A program made the position numbers and the translations under genes. This document shows, in pieces, positions 19,056 through 27,543 of a stretch of DNA of 64,000 bases. Origin of the DNA: Mycobacterium celatum (lineage in GTDB: Bacteria > Actinomycetota > Actinomycetes > Mycobacteriales > Mycobacteriaceae); assembly GCF_002101595.1 (NCBI RefSeq), contig NZ_LQOM01000010.1, positions 1 to 64,000 on the forward strand, given 5' to 3'. Position 1 is the stretch's first letter. Each line of letters opens with the position of its first letter. Below the pieces are notes generated by a model. The model searched no databases, was not told where the DNA came from, and saw only the letters and a program-made list of their open reading frames with translations.

Positions 19056-19586
19056 GTGATCAAGCGGCTGGGTGTGGCACTGACGGGTCTCGTGGCGGCG
19101 TTGGCGTTGGCGTCCCCGTCGTCGGCGGCGAGCAATACCGCGACCACGTTGATGCCGGTCGACGAGGCGACCCAGCTGGAGACGCGCGTCCTGCTCGACT
19201 GCCATAAGCCGACCGGCAGCTGCGACTTCACCGTCGGGGCCGACTTGCGGACGCCCGACGGGGTGACCGGATTCCCGTCCGATCTCTGGGCGCGCCAAAG
19301 CACCGAATTCCGCTCGCCGAACCGGATGGCCTACCTCGACGTGCATGCCGACGGTCAGTACGAGCGGATCATGAAGCAGGGCGGCACCGACGTGATGACC
19401 GACATCTACATGGGTGAGGGCCCGCCGGAGAAATACCAGAGCAGCGGTCGGATCGACTCGACCGACTGGCACAACGGGCAACCGAAGACCGACGTGAGCG
19501 TCATCGTCTGCACGCACATCCAGGTGGTCTACAGCGGGGTCAACCTCACCTCGCCCAGCACCTGCGCGCAGACCACGTTTTCCTGA
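19056..19586 (+). CDS. Secreted hypothetical protein (Rv3572 type)
   Basis: This 176 aa protein has a Sec signal peptide (VIKRLGVALTGLVAALALA, then SPSSAAS). The mature part has four cysteines (DCHKPTGSCDF near the N-terminus, VCTHIQ and STCAQ near the C-terminus), suggesting two disulfides in a compact exported domain. No function is known to me; synteny points to Rv3572. A TAGGTT -10-like hexamer ends 6 bases before the GTG and no ribosome site is visible, so the mRNA may be leaderless. A GTG 3 bases upstream is an alternative start. A hairpin terminator follows the stop. Confidence 0.8.
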   Translation: MIKRLGVALTGLVAALALASPSSAASNTATTLMPVDEATQLETRVLLDCHKPTGSCDFTVGADLRTPDGVTGFPSDLWARQSTEFRSPNRMAYLDVHADGQYERIMKQGGTDVMTDIYMGEGPPEKYQSSGRIDSTDWHNGQPKTDVSVIVCTHIQVVYSGVNLTSPSTCAQTTFS

Positions 19587-19600
19587 GTCGCGAAACGTCG

Positions 19601-19633
19601 CTCAGGGTCGTGATCCCGCACGAATCACGACCC
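19601..19633. terminator. Bidirectional hairpin terminator candidate
   Basis: A perfect 12-bp inverted repeat (CAGGGTCGTGAT / ATCACGACCCTG) encloses a 9-base loop. It lies 14 bases after the stop of the secreted protein gene and 65 bases from the end of the convergent fadE34, so it could end both transcripts. No U-tract follows, as is common in mycobacteria. Confidence 0.7.
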
Positions 19634-19697
19634 TGGCAGCAATCTCGCGGGCACTAACCGCGCCTCGCCGTAATAGCTGGCATGCCCTGATTGACCG

Positions 19698-21800
19698 CTA
19701 GCCGCGCGGCAGGCCGAGCAGCCGTTCGGCGGCCACAGTCAACAGGATCTGCTCGGTCCCGCCGGCGATCGTCAGGCAGCGGGTGTTGAGGAAGTCGTGC
19801 ACCGTCTTGTTCTCGACCAGCCCGCCTCCGTCGGACAGCTCCATCCGGAATTCGGACAGCGCCTGACGGTAGCGGACCCCAATCAGCTTGCGGGCGCTCG
19901 ATTCTGCGCCGGGGTCCTGACCGCCCACAGCCAATTGGGCAATGCGCTGGTCTAGCAGCGAGCCGACTTGAGCCGACAGGATCAACGCGCCGAGCCGGTC
20001 CTGCTCGGCGGGATCGAGATCAAGCGCGGCGACCGTGCGAAGCAGCTCTTCCATCGGATTGCCCAGCGCGGTGCCGTGAGCCATCGCGACCCGCTCGTTG
20101 GCCAACGTGGTGCGCGCCAGCCGCCAGCCGTCGTTAACCGCGCCGACCACCATGTCGTCGGGCACGAACACGTCGTCGAGGAAGACCTCGTTGAACAGGT
20201 CGTCGCCGGTGATCTCGCGCAGCGGCCGGATCTCGATGCCGGGCGAGGACATGTCGACCAGGAAGTAGGTGATGCCTTTGTGTTTCGGGGCGTCGGGATC
20301 GGTACGCGCAAGACAGACGCCCCACTGCGCCTTGTGCGCCGCCGACGTCCACACCTTCTGCCCGGTCAGCTTCCAGCCGCCGTCGACGCGGACGGCCTTG
20401 GTTCGCAGCGACGCCAGATCCGAGCCGGCGCCCGGCTCGGAAAACAGTTGGCACCAAAGAATTTCACCGCGCAGGGTGGCCGGAATGAACTGCTCGATCT
20501 GGGCCGGTGTGCCGTGTTCGAGGATGGTGGGCGCAGCCCACCAGCCGATCACCAGATCCGGCCGCTCCACCCCGGCCGCGGCCAGCTCCTGATCGATCAG
20601 CAACTGCTCGGCGGGAGACGCGTTGCGCCCGTAAGGCTTCGGCCAGTGCGGCGCCTGCAGTCCCGCCTCGGCCAGCGCCGCCTGCCGCTTTTCGACGGGC
20701 AGCGCGGCGATCTTTCCGACCGCGGCGCTGATCTCCGGTCGTAAATGCGCGACGGAATCCAGGTCGATGTGCAGTTCGCGCCGAATTCCCTGCTGCGTCA
20801 ACGCCGCAACGCGGCGCAGCCAGCGTGACCCGCCACCGAGAAACTGCCCGATGCCGTAGGCGCGGCGCAGGTACAGATGCGCGTCGTGTTCCCAGGTGAT
20901 GCCGATGCCGCCGAGCACCTGGATGCAGTCTTTGACGTTGGCCTTGGCGGCCTGGATACCGGTGGCGGCGGCGACCGCGGCGGCGATGGACAGCTGCTGG
21001 TCGCCGACTTCGCTGGCGGCGCGGGCGGCGTCGGCAGCTGCGACGGATGCCTGCTCAGCCCGCAACAGCATCTCGGCGCAGAGGTGCTTGACGGCCTGGA
21101 AACTGCCGATCGGCTTACCGAACTGCTCGCGGACCTTGGCGTAAGCGACAGCGCTCTCCAGCGCCCACCGCGCCACCCCGGCCGTCTCGGCAGCCAGTAC
21201 CGTCGCGGCCAGGTCCTCCAGCTGCGGGGCGTCGAGCACGGTGGCCGGCGCCGACGTCAGCACCACCCGCGCCAGCGGCCGGGAGAAGTCGGTGGCCTGC
21301 AGGGGCTCGACCGTCACGCCGTCTGCGGTGGCGTCGACGAGCAGCCACGTGTCGCCGGCCGGCAGCAGCAACAGGCCCTGGGCGTCGGCCCCCAGCACCC
21401 ACGGCAGGCTGCCCGACGCCCGCGAGCCGTCGAAGTCCACGTCGCCGACCAGCGCCACCCCGGCGACGCGGTCACCGGACGCCAGCGCGCCGCGCAGTTG
21501 CGGGTCGGTCACCACCAGTGTGGCCAGCGCCGTCGTCGCAACCGGGCCGGGAACCAGCGCCTTTGCCGCCTCGTCGACCATGGCGCACAGATCGTCGATG
21601 CTGCCGCCCGCGCCGCCGCAGTCCTCCGGAACCGCCACACCGAACAGCCCGAGCCCGGCCAGGCCGTCGTACACGGTCCGCCAGGCCTCGGGCTTGCCCT
21701 GCTCGATGTCGCGGACCGCGGCCGTCGTTCCTGCGCCGCCGGCCCAATCGCGCACCAACTCACGCGCCGCGAACTGTTCGTCGGTGATGGTGGCTGGCAC
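19698..21800 (-). CDS. fadE34: Two-domain acyl-CoA dehydrogenase FadE34
   Basis: This 700 aa protein is a head-to-tail fusion of two acyl-CoA dehydrogenase domains. The N-terminal half (about 1-330) resembles the beta-type FadE32/33 subunits (YAKVREQFGKPIGSFQAVKH, LGGIGITWEHDAHLYLRR). The C-terminal half (about 350-700) is alpha-type (CQLFSEPGAGSDLASLRT, LTGQKVWTS). In M. tuberculosis FadE34 (ChsE3) dehydrogenates steroid side-chain CoA esters. The C-terminus ends TIAGGTEQILLTVAAERLLGLPR, where FadE30 and FadE31 have NEIQRNIIAER, a natural variant. A KstR operator lies 20 bases upstream of the start, divergent from kstR. Confidence 0.93.
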   Translation of the reverse strand: MPATITDEQFAARELVRDWAGGAGTTAAVRDIEQGKPEAWRTVYDGLAGLGLFGVAVPEDCGGAGGSIDDLCAMVDEAAKALVPGPVATTALATLVVTDPQLRGALASGDRVAGVALVGDVDFDGSRASGSLPWVLGADAQGLLLLPAGDTWLLVDATADGVTVEPLQATDFSRPLARVVLTSAPATVLDAPQLEDLAATVLAAETAGVARWALESAVAYAKVREQFGKPIGSFQAVKHLCAEMLLRAEQASVAAADAARAASEVGDQQLSIAAAVAAATGIQAAKANVKDCIQVLGGIGITWEHDAHLYLRRAYGIGQFLGGGSRWLRRVAALTQQGIRRELHIDLDSVAHLRPEISAAVGKIAALPVEKRQAALAEAGLQAPHWPKPYGRNASPAEQLLIDQELAAAGVERPDLVIGWWAAPTILEHGTPAQIEQFIPATLRGEILWCQLFSEPGAGSDLASLRTKAVRVDGGWKLTGQKVWTSAAHKAQWGVCLARTDPDAPKHKGITYFLVDMSSPGIEIRPLREITGDDLFNEVFLDDVFVPDDMVVGAVNDGWRLARTTLANERVAMAHGTALGNPMEELLRTVAALDLDPAEQDRLGALILSAQVGSLLDQRIAQLAVGGQDPGAESSARKLIGVRYRQALSEFRMELSDGGGLVENKTVHDFLNTRCLTIAGGTEQILLTVAAERLLGLPRG

Positions 21801-21820
21801 GTTGAGGCTCCTCGGTCGAC

Positions 21821-21834
21821 TAGAACGTGTTCTA
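21821..21834. promoter_or_regulatory. KstR operator between fadE34 and kstR
   Basis: TAGAACGTGTTCTA fits TnnAACnnGTTnnA exactly, and its arms are fully palindromic apart from the two central bases. It is 20 bases upstream of fadE34 and 139 bases upstream of the chosen kstR start, so it should repress fadE34 directly and may serve kstR autoregulation. Confidence 0.9.
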
Positions 21835-21973
21835 ATAGTGCCAGCGATCGGCCGTCAAGTCGAACGCCATCGCAGCAGGACGCTCCGGTGTCCGCGTTGC
21901 AGCGAGATGGGAAATTCGCGCTCTGCGTGCGTATCGTTTGAGCGGGAACGCAACAGAAGGAGCTGCCCGTCAC

Positions 21974-22645
21974 ATGTCGTCGCCAGCGAACGCCAATTCG
22001 GGCCGCCCCGGGGATGCACAGCCCCGCGAGGTCATGAACGTGGCGGTTTTGGCCGAGTCCGAGCTCGGGTCCGAGGCGCAGCGGGAGCGTCGCAAACGCA
22101 TCCTGGACGCGACGATGGCGATTGCCTCCAAGGGCGGCTATGAGGCGGTTCAGATGCGCGCGGTGGCAGACCGGGCGGACGTCGCGGTCGGCACGCTGTA
22201 CCGCTATTTCCCGTCGAAGGTGCATTTGCTGGTCTCGGCGCTGGGCCGGGAGTTCGAGCGCATCGACGCCAAGACCGACCGGTCCACGCTGACCGGCGGA
22301 ACGCCGTATCAGCGGCTGAACTTCATGATCAACAGGCTCAACCGCGCCATGCAGCGCAATCCGCTGCTGACCGAGGCCATGACCCGTGCGTACGTGTTTG
22401 CCGACGCGTCCGCGGCCGGCGAGGTCGACCACGTCGAGAAGGTCATCGACTCGATGTTCGCCCGGGCGATGGCCGAAGGCGAACCGACCGAGGAGGAGTA
22501 CCACATCGCCCGGGTGCTCTCGAATGTGTGGACCTCCAACCTGCTCGCCTGGCTGACCCGTCGCGCATCGGCGACCGACGTGAGCAAGCGGCTGGACCTG
22601 GCGGTGCGGCTGCTGATCGGCGACCAGGAGCACCCGAAGATTTAG
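21974..22645 (+). CDS. kstR: TetR-family cholesterol regulator KstR
   Basis: KstR represses the large cholesterol uptake/degradation regulon and is released by steroid-CoA intermediates. The 223 aa product has a disordered 25-30 residue leader, then the TetR helix-turn-helix (VQMRAVADRADVAVGTLYRY, followed by FPSKVHLL), and a C-terminal domain ending KRLDLAVRLLIGDQ. I placed the start at the ATG 11 bases after AAGGAG. A shorter form beginning near the AVLAESELG residues would correspond to the M. tuberculosis annotation. All its target operators seen here are KstR-type palindromes. Confidence 0.94.
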   Translation: MSSPANANSGRPGDAQPREVMNVAVLAESELGSEAQRERRKRILDATMAIASKGGYEAVQMRAVADRADVAVGTLYRYFPSKVHLLVSALGREFERIDAKTDRSTLTGGTPYQRLNFMINRLNRAMQRNPLLTEAMTRAYVFADASAAGEVDHVEKVIDSMFARAMAEGEPTEEEYHIARVLSNVWTSNLLAWLTRRASATDVSKRLDLAVRLLIGDQEHPKI

Positions 22646-22654
22646 CTGCGGCGG

Positions 22655-23728
22655 CTAGCCCGGCGGACCGGCCGTGCGTCCTCGGACCAGCGTGGTTTCC
22701 AGCAGTTCGACCGACGGGTGGGTTATATCGCCGCGCAAGAGCTCACCGGCGCGACGGCCCTTGTGCAGGCTCGGCTGTGCGACCGTGGTCAGTCCGCGGC
22801 GGCGTGCGTCGGGCACGCCGTCGAAGCCGGTGACCGTCATCTGACCCGGCACATAGATGCCCCGGCCGCGCAAGTAGTCCATCGCCGACAGAGCGAGCAC
22901 GTCGGCCGTGCACATCAGCGCTGTAATCCGCGGGTTCGCCTGCAGCGCGATCTCGGCGGCGACGCCGCCCGACGTCGGCGTGTGCTCGTAGCTTTCGACG
23001 ACAGTCAGCGAGTCCGGGTCCAGTCCGGTCGCCGTCATCGCATCACGCACGCCGTGAATGCGCTCGGCTTGCACCTGGAACGTGGCAGACCTCAGCCGGC
23101 CCACGTTGACCACCCCTTCGCGGCGGTCCCGCCGTAGCCGCATGCTCAGCAGCCCAATCTGCCGATGGCCCAAGCCCAGTACGTGGTCGGCGAGTTCGCG
23201 CATCGCCGCCCGGTCGTCGATCCCGACCCGCGACGTGCCCGGAACGTCTTTGGGCTGGTCGACCACGACGACCGGCAGCCGTCGCTGCAGCGCGACCTGC
23301 AAGTAGGGGTCGTCGTCGGACACCGAGTACACGACGAAGCCGTCGACGCCCGCCGCGAGCACCGACTCGGAGCCCTTGGCCACCGTCCGGCTCGGCCCGA
23401 CGGCAATCAGCATCAGCCCCTGACCCCGTTCCTCACACGACTGTGCCAGTCCCGCAACGAAATCCAGCGCTGCGGGGTCGCTGAACGAATAAGTCAGCGG
23501 TTCGGTGCTGACCAGACCGACCGCGCCGGCCTTGCGGGTACGTAGTGACCTCGCCACCGGATCGGGGCCCGGATACCCCAGCCGTTTCGCGGCGGCCAGC
23601 ACCCGCTCCCGCAGTTCGGGCGACAGTTGGTCGGGCCGGTTGTAAGCGTTCGAGATGGTGGTCCGCGACACCTTGAGCTCAGCGGCGAGCGATGCCAGGG
23701 TCGCCCGCCGTCGCGGCGTGGGACTCAT
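22655..23728 (-). CDS. LacI-family transcriptional regulator (Rv3575c type)
   Basis: This 357 aa LacI/GalR repressor has an N-terminal helix-turn-helix (TLASLAAELKVSRTTISNA, then the hinge VLAAAKRLGYPGPDPVARSLR). Its periplasmic-binding-protein-like effector domain includes VVVVDQPKD and TVTGFDGVPDARRRGLTTV. I began it at MSPTPRRRA, as in family members. It ends 9 bases from the convergent kstR and begins about 20 bases downstream of sseB on the same strand. Its inducer and targets are unknown; an adjacent carbohydrate gene set is not visible. Confidence 0.88.
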   Translation of the reverse strand: MSPTPRRRATLASLAAELKVSRTTISNAYNRPDQLSPELRERVLAAAKRLGYPGPDPVARSLRTRKAGAVGLVSTEPLTYSFSDPAALDFVAGLAQSCEERGQGLMLIAVGPSRTVAKGSESVLAAGVDGFVVYSVSDDDPYLQVALQRRLPVVVVDQPKDVPGTSRVGIDDRAAMRELADHVLGLGHRQIGLLSMRLRRDRREGVVNVGRLRSATFQVQAERIHGVRDAMTATGLDPDSLTVVESYEHTPTSGGVAAEIALQANPRITALMCTADVLALSAMDYLRGRGIYVPGQMTVTGFDGVPDARRRGLTTVAQPSLHKGRRAGELLRGDITHPSVELLETTLVRGRTAGPPG

Positions 23729-23747
23729 GTCCCGTGACGCTACCGGG

Positions 23748-24593
23748 TCAGGTTCGCTCGCCACGGGCTACCGGCCGCGCGGGATCCGAAATCCACTCCG
23801 ACCACGAGCCGGGAAACAACGCCGCGTCCACCCCGACGGCGGCCAGCGCCGCGACGAGCACCGAGGCAGTGATCCCTGAGCCGCAGTAGGCGCCGGTGTC
23901 TGCGTCATGTCCGGCGAACAGCCGGGCCAGCTCGTCGTCGGGCAGGAAAGTTCCATCGCCGGCCAGCAGGCTGGTGCTCGGCACGTTGGTGGCACCCGGG
24001 ATGTGGCCGGCGACCGGGTCGACTGGCTCGACATCACCGCGAAAGCGTTCGGGTGCTCGCGCGTCGAGCAGCACGCCCACGGCGGCTACCTGCTCTGCCG
24101 TCAGCGTGCGCCGGGCTCCGGCGTACAGGTCACTGTGCGACACCGTGACGTCTGAAGGCTCGGGTGTGACACTGCGGGCCTCGAGCGCGCCGCCGGCCGC
24201 GACCCATGCACTCAAGCCGCCGTCGAGGATGCGGACGTCGTCGAGCCCCGCCGCCGTCAACACCCACCAGGCCCGCGCCGAACCGGCCCGATTCCAGTCG
24301 TCGTAGGCCACCACCGGCACACCTCGACGGACGCCCCACCGTCGCGCGGCCGCCTCCACGCTGCGGCCGGACGGCAGCGGATGGCGGCCCCGGCCGGTGA
24401 CCGCATGATCGGTCAGCTCGTCCTCCAGCGACACGTACACCGCGCCCGGCAGGTGGGCCTGCCGGTAGGCGGCACGTCCGTCGGGCTCGCTGAGCTGCCA
24501 GCGCACATCGAGAATCGTCACCGGTTGACCCTCGTCGAGCTGCTTCGCCAACTCGGTCGCGGTGATCAAGACCTCGGCACGCGTGCTCTCCAC
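23748..24593 (-). CDS. sseB: Two-domain sulfurtransferase SseB
   Basis: This 281 aa thiosulfate/3-mercaptopyruvate sulfurtransferase has two rhodanese domains. The N-terminal one is structural (TILDVRW, HLPGAVYVSLEDEL, VVAYDDWNRAGSARAWW). The C-terminal one carries the catalytic cysteine in AYCGSGITAS, followed by ELFPGSW-like FPGSWSEW. It resembles M. tuberculosis SseB (Rv2291), which lies elsewhere in that genome, so the position here is a rearrangement. The GTG start is 17 bases from the divergent pxpA start, with a -10-like TAGCTT 6 bases before it, suggesting a leaderless mRNA. Confidence 0.88.
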   Translation of the reverse strand: MESTRAEVLITATELAKQLDEGQPVTILDVRWQLSEPDGRAAYRQAHLPGAVYVSLEDELTDHAVTGRGRHPLPSGRSVEAAARRWGVRRGVPVVAYDDWNRAGSARAWWVLTAAGLDDVRILDGGLSAWVAAGGALEARSVTPEPSDVTVSHSDLYAGARRTLTAEQVAAVGVLLDARAPERFRGDVEPVDPVAGHIPGATNVPSTSLLAGDGTFLPDDELARLFAGHDADTGAYCGSGITASVLVAALAAVGVDAALFPGSWSEWISDPARPVARGERT

Positions 24594-24610
24594 AGCCCTA
24601 AGCTAGCGAC
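24594..24610. promoter_or_regulatory. Shared divergent promoter of two leaderless genes
   Basis: Only 17 bases separate the GTG of sseB (minus) from the GTG of pxpA (plus). The TAAGCTA core gives a -10-like TAAGCT (24599-24604) on the plus strand and TAGCTT (24600-24605, read in reverse) on the minus strand. Each ends 5-6 bases before its own GTG, the spacing expected for leaderless mycobacterial transcripts. The two polymerases would compete for the same DNA. Confidence 0.5.
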
Positions 24611-25372
24611 GTGGCCTCCGCCGTGGATCTCAACGCCGACCTGGGTGAGGGCTTCGGCGTCTGGCGCCTCGGTGACGACGACGCCATGCTCGGCATTGTC
24701 ACCAGCGCCAACGTGGCGTGCGGCTTTCACGCGGGCGACCCGGCCGGGCTGTTGCGGGTCTGCCGCACCGCGGCCGAACGGAATGTGCGCATCGGCGCGC
24801 AGGTGAGCTACCGCGATCTGGCCGGCTTCGGCAGACGCTTCATCGACGTCACCGCCGACGACCTGCTCGCCGACGTCGTCTACCAGATCGGCGCCCTGCA
24901 GGGGCTGGCACAGGCCGCCGGCTCGGCGGTGTCCTACGTCAAACCCCATGGCGCGCTGTACAACACGATCGTCACCAACCGCGAGCAGGCCGCCGCGGTC
25001 GCCGAGGCGGTGCGCTCGGTGGACCCCGGATTGCCGGTGCTGGGGCTGGCGGGTTCGGTGTTTTTCGACGAGGCCCGTCAACGCGGGCTTCGCGCCGTGC
25101 CGGAGGCGTTCGCGGATCGCGCTTACCGGCCGGACGGCCGGCTGGTGTCCCGACGCGAGCCCGGCGCGGTGCTGCACGATCCGGCGGCGATCGCCGAACG
25201 GGTGGTGGGTATGGTGACCAACGGCTCCGTCACCGCCGTCGACGGCTCGATGATCTCCATAAGCGTGGAATCTGTTTGCGTACACGGTGATTCACCGGCA
25301 GCGGTACAGATCGCCGAGGCGGTGCGCGATCGGCTCGACGCCGAAGGTATCGACCTGAAGGCGTTCAGCTGA
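24611..25372 (+). CDS. pxpA: 5-oxoprolinase subunit A (PxpA, LamB/YcsF family)
   Basis: This 253 aa protein is the A subunit of bacterial 5-oxoprolinase, which opens 5-oxoproline to glutamate with ATP. Family hallmarks are [12 protein letters not shown] at the N-terminus, the [12 protein letters not shown] metal/active-site segment, [15 protein letters not shown] and VKPHGALYN. The partner subunits PxpB and PxpC are not in this window, so they must be elsewhere if the enzyme is functional. The stop overlaps the start of the metallo-hydrolase gene (TGATG), so the two are coupled. It starts at GTG, probably on a leaderless transcript. Confidence 0.9.
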   Translation: MASAVDLNADLGEGFGVWRLGDDDAMLGIVTSANVACGFHAGDPAGLLRVCRTAAERNVRIGAQVSYRDLAGFGRRFIDVTADDLLADVVYQIGALQGLAQAAGSAVSYVKPHGALYNTIVTNREQAAAVAEAVRSVDPGLPVLGLAGSVFFDEARQRGLRAVPEAFADRAYRPDGRLVSRREPGAVLHDPAAIAERVVGMVTNGSVTAVDGSMISISVESVCVHGDSPAAVQIAEAVRDRLDAEGIDLKAFS

Positions 25373-26292
25373 TGTGGCTGCGGCCCGGTCGCCCCGACAT
25401 CGCCCGGTACGCGCACCGCTTCACCGTGCCGGCCGCGGATTCCGGTACGCCGCTGGCGGTGACGTGGATGGGAGTATCCACGCTGCTGCTCGACGACGGG
25501 TCGTCGGCGCTGATGACCGACGGCTACTTCTCCCGCCCGAGCCTGGCAAGGGTCGCGTTGCGCAAGGTAGCTCCCTCGCCGGCCCGGGTCGACGGCTGCC
25601 TGGCCCGCGCCAAGGTCTCGCGACTGGAGGCCGTGATCCCGGTGCACACACACATCGACCACGCGCTGGATTCCGCGTTGGTGGCCGACCGCACCGGCGC
25701 GCTGTTGGTCGGCGGCGAATCGGCCTCCAACGTGGGCCGCGGCTACGGCCTCCCCGCCGACCGCATAGTTGTGGCGGCGTCCGGTGCGCCAATTGTGTTG
25801 GGCGCCTTCGAGGTGACGTTGATCGAGTCGCATCACTGCCCGCCCGATCGGTTTCCCGGCGCGATCACCGCGCCGGTGGTCCCGCCGGTGAAGGCGTCGG
25901 CCTACCGGTGCGGCGAGGCCTGGTCGGCGATCGTGCACCATCGACCGTCGGGCCGGCGCTGCTTGATCCAGGGCAGCGCCGGTTTCGTCACGGGCGCGCT
26001 ATCCGGGCAGCGCGCCGACGTCGCCTACCTCGGCGTGGGACAGCTTGGCCTGCAGCCGGAAAACTACCTCGCTGACTACTGGGCCGAGACCGTGCGTGCG
26101 GTGGGTGCGCGCCGAGTGGTGCCGATACACTGGGACGACTTCTTCCGCCCGCTGTCGAAACCGTTGCGGGCGTTGCCCTATGCCGGCGACGATCTGGACG
26201 CTTCGATGCGTGTCCTCGACCGGCTGGCCGCGCAGGACGGAATCAAACTGGATATGCCGACGGTGTGGCGACGCGAAGATCCTTGGAACTGA
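25372..26292 (+). CDS. Metallo-beta-lactamase-fold hydrolase (Rv3577 type)
   Basis: This 306 aa protein of the metallo-beta-lactamase superfamily has the metal motif HTHIDH (about residues 87-92), preceded by LEAVIPV. Further ligand candidates are ESHHCPPDRF and PIHWDDFF. It resembles the UlaG/lactonase-like branch, but the substrate is unknown. The ATG shares a base with the pxpA stop, and the transporter gene follows after 6 bases, so pxpA, this gene and the transporter are likely one transcript. Confidence 0.82.
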   Translation: MWLRPGRPDIARYAHRFTVPAADSGTPLAVTWMGVSTLLLDDGSSALMTDGYFSRPSLARVALRKVAPSPARVDGCLARAKVSRLEAVIPVHTHIDHALDSALVADRTGALLVGGESASNVGRGYGLPADRIVVAASGAPIVLGAFEVTLIESHHCPPDRFPGAITAPVVPPVKASAYRCGEAWSAIVHHRPSGRRCLIQGSAGFVTGALSGQRADVAYLGVGQLGLQPENYLADYWAETVRAVGARRVVPIHWDDFFRPLSKPLRALPYAGDDLDASMRVLDRLAAQDGIKLDMPTVWRREDPWN

Positions 26293-26298
26293 AGAACA

Positions 26299-27543
26299 TT
26301 GGCCCTATTTCTCGCGCTGCTGCTTCTTGCTGTCGTGCTGGGGTTCGCGGTCGCCCGGCCGCGGGGCTGGCCGGAGGCGTTTGCCGCGGTCCCCGCCGTC
26401 GTCGTCCTGCTCGGCGTCGGTGCGATCTCGGTGCATCAGGCCGTGGCCGAAGTGGCGAGCCTGGCGCGGGTGGTCGCGTTCCTGGGCGCGGTGCTGGTGC
26501 TGGCCAAGCTGTGCGACGACGAGGGACTGTTCGAAGCGGCAGGCGCGGCGATCGCGCACTCCCGGTTCGGGCCGCAACGGCTGCTGCGGCAGGTTTTCGT
26601 GATCGCCGCCGTGATCACCGCCGCGCTGAGCCTGGACGCCACCGTCGTCCTGTTGACACCGGTGGTCCTCGCCACGGTCCGGTGGCTACGGGCGCCGGTG
26701 CGCCCACATGCTTATGCCAGTGCGCATTTGGCCAATGCCGCCTCGCTGCTGCTTCCGGTGTCGAATTTGACCAACCTGCTCGCCTTCCACGTCGCCGACC
26801 TGTCGTTCACCAAGTTCACTGTGCTGATGGCGCTGCCCTGGCTGGCCGCGGTGACCACCGTGTACGTCGTCTTCCGGTGGTTTTTCAGGCGTGATCTCAG
26901 CGTGGTTCCGGAGCGGCAGGAAGTCGGGCCGCCGGCCCGGCCACCGGTGTTCGTGCTGGTGGTGGTCGCGCTGACGCTGGCCGGGTTTGCGATCGCCGAG
27001 GCTGCCGGCGTGGCACCGGCCTGGGCGGCGCTGGCTGGCGCGCTGGCACTGGCCGTGCGCAGCCTCGCTCGCCGACACACCTCGGTGGTGGAGATCGTGC
27101 GCGCGGTCAACATGCCGTTCCTGTTGTTCGTTCTGGCGCTCGGCGTCGTGGTGCAGGCCGTCATGCTCAACGGGTTCGCCGACGGAATGCGGGCCGTGCT
27201 GCCGACGGGTTCGAGTCTGCCCGCGCTGCTGGGCATAGCAGCCGTTGCCGCGGTGCTGGCAAACATTGTCAACAATCTGCCCGCGACGCTGGTGCTGGTG
27301 CCGCTCGCCGCGAGCAGTGGACCGGCGGCCATTCTGGCGGTACTGATCGGAGTGAACATCGGACCCAACCTGACTTACGTCGGCTCACTGTCGAACCTGC
27401 TGTGGCGCAGGGTATTACGCCGCCATGATGTTCCGGCCAGTGTCGGCGAATACACCCGGCTCGGGCTGTGCACGGTGCCCACCGCGCTGGTCGCCGCGGT
27501 GCTGGCGCTGTGGGCCAGCGTGCGGCTGCTCGGTGGTCAGTAG
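26299..27543 (+). CDS. arsB2: ArsB/NhaD-type membrane transporter (Rv3578, ArsB2)
   Basis: This 414 aa protein consists almost wholly of hydrophobic helices (about 10-11 membrane spans) in the ion transporter superfamily. Conserved stretches are AVLVLAKLCDDEGLFEAAG near the N-terminus, LDATVVLLTPVVLATVRW, and NIVNNLPATLVLVPLA and GVNIGPNLTYVGSLSNLLWR in the second half. M. tuberculosis Rv3578 is named arsB2, but no arsR or arsC is nearby, so arsenite export is not supported by context. TTG is the only plausible start near the upstream stop. The 3' end overlaps the convergent phosphodiesterase gene by 7 bases. Confidence 0.82.
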   Translation: MALFLALLLLAVVLGFAVARPRGWPEAFAAVPAVVVLLGVGAISVHQAVAEVASLARVVAFLGAVLVLAKLCDDEGLFEAAGAAIAHSRFGPQRLLRQVFVIAAVITAALSLDATVVLLTPVVLATVRWLRAPVRPHAYASAHLANAASLLLPVSNLTNLLAFHVADLSFTKFTVLMALPWLAAVTTVYVVFRWFFRRDLSVVPERQEVGPPARPPVFVLVVVALTLAGFAIAEAAGVAPAWAALAGALALAVRSLARRHTSVVEIVRAVNMPFLLFVLALGVVVQAVMLNGFADGMRAVLPTGSSLPALLGIAAVAAVLANIVNNLPATLVLVPLAASSGPAAILAVLIGVNIGPNLTYVGSLSNLLWRRVLRRHDVPASVGEYTRLGLCTVPTALVAAVLALWASVRLLGGQ

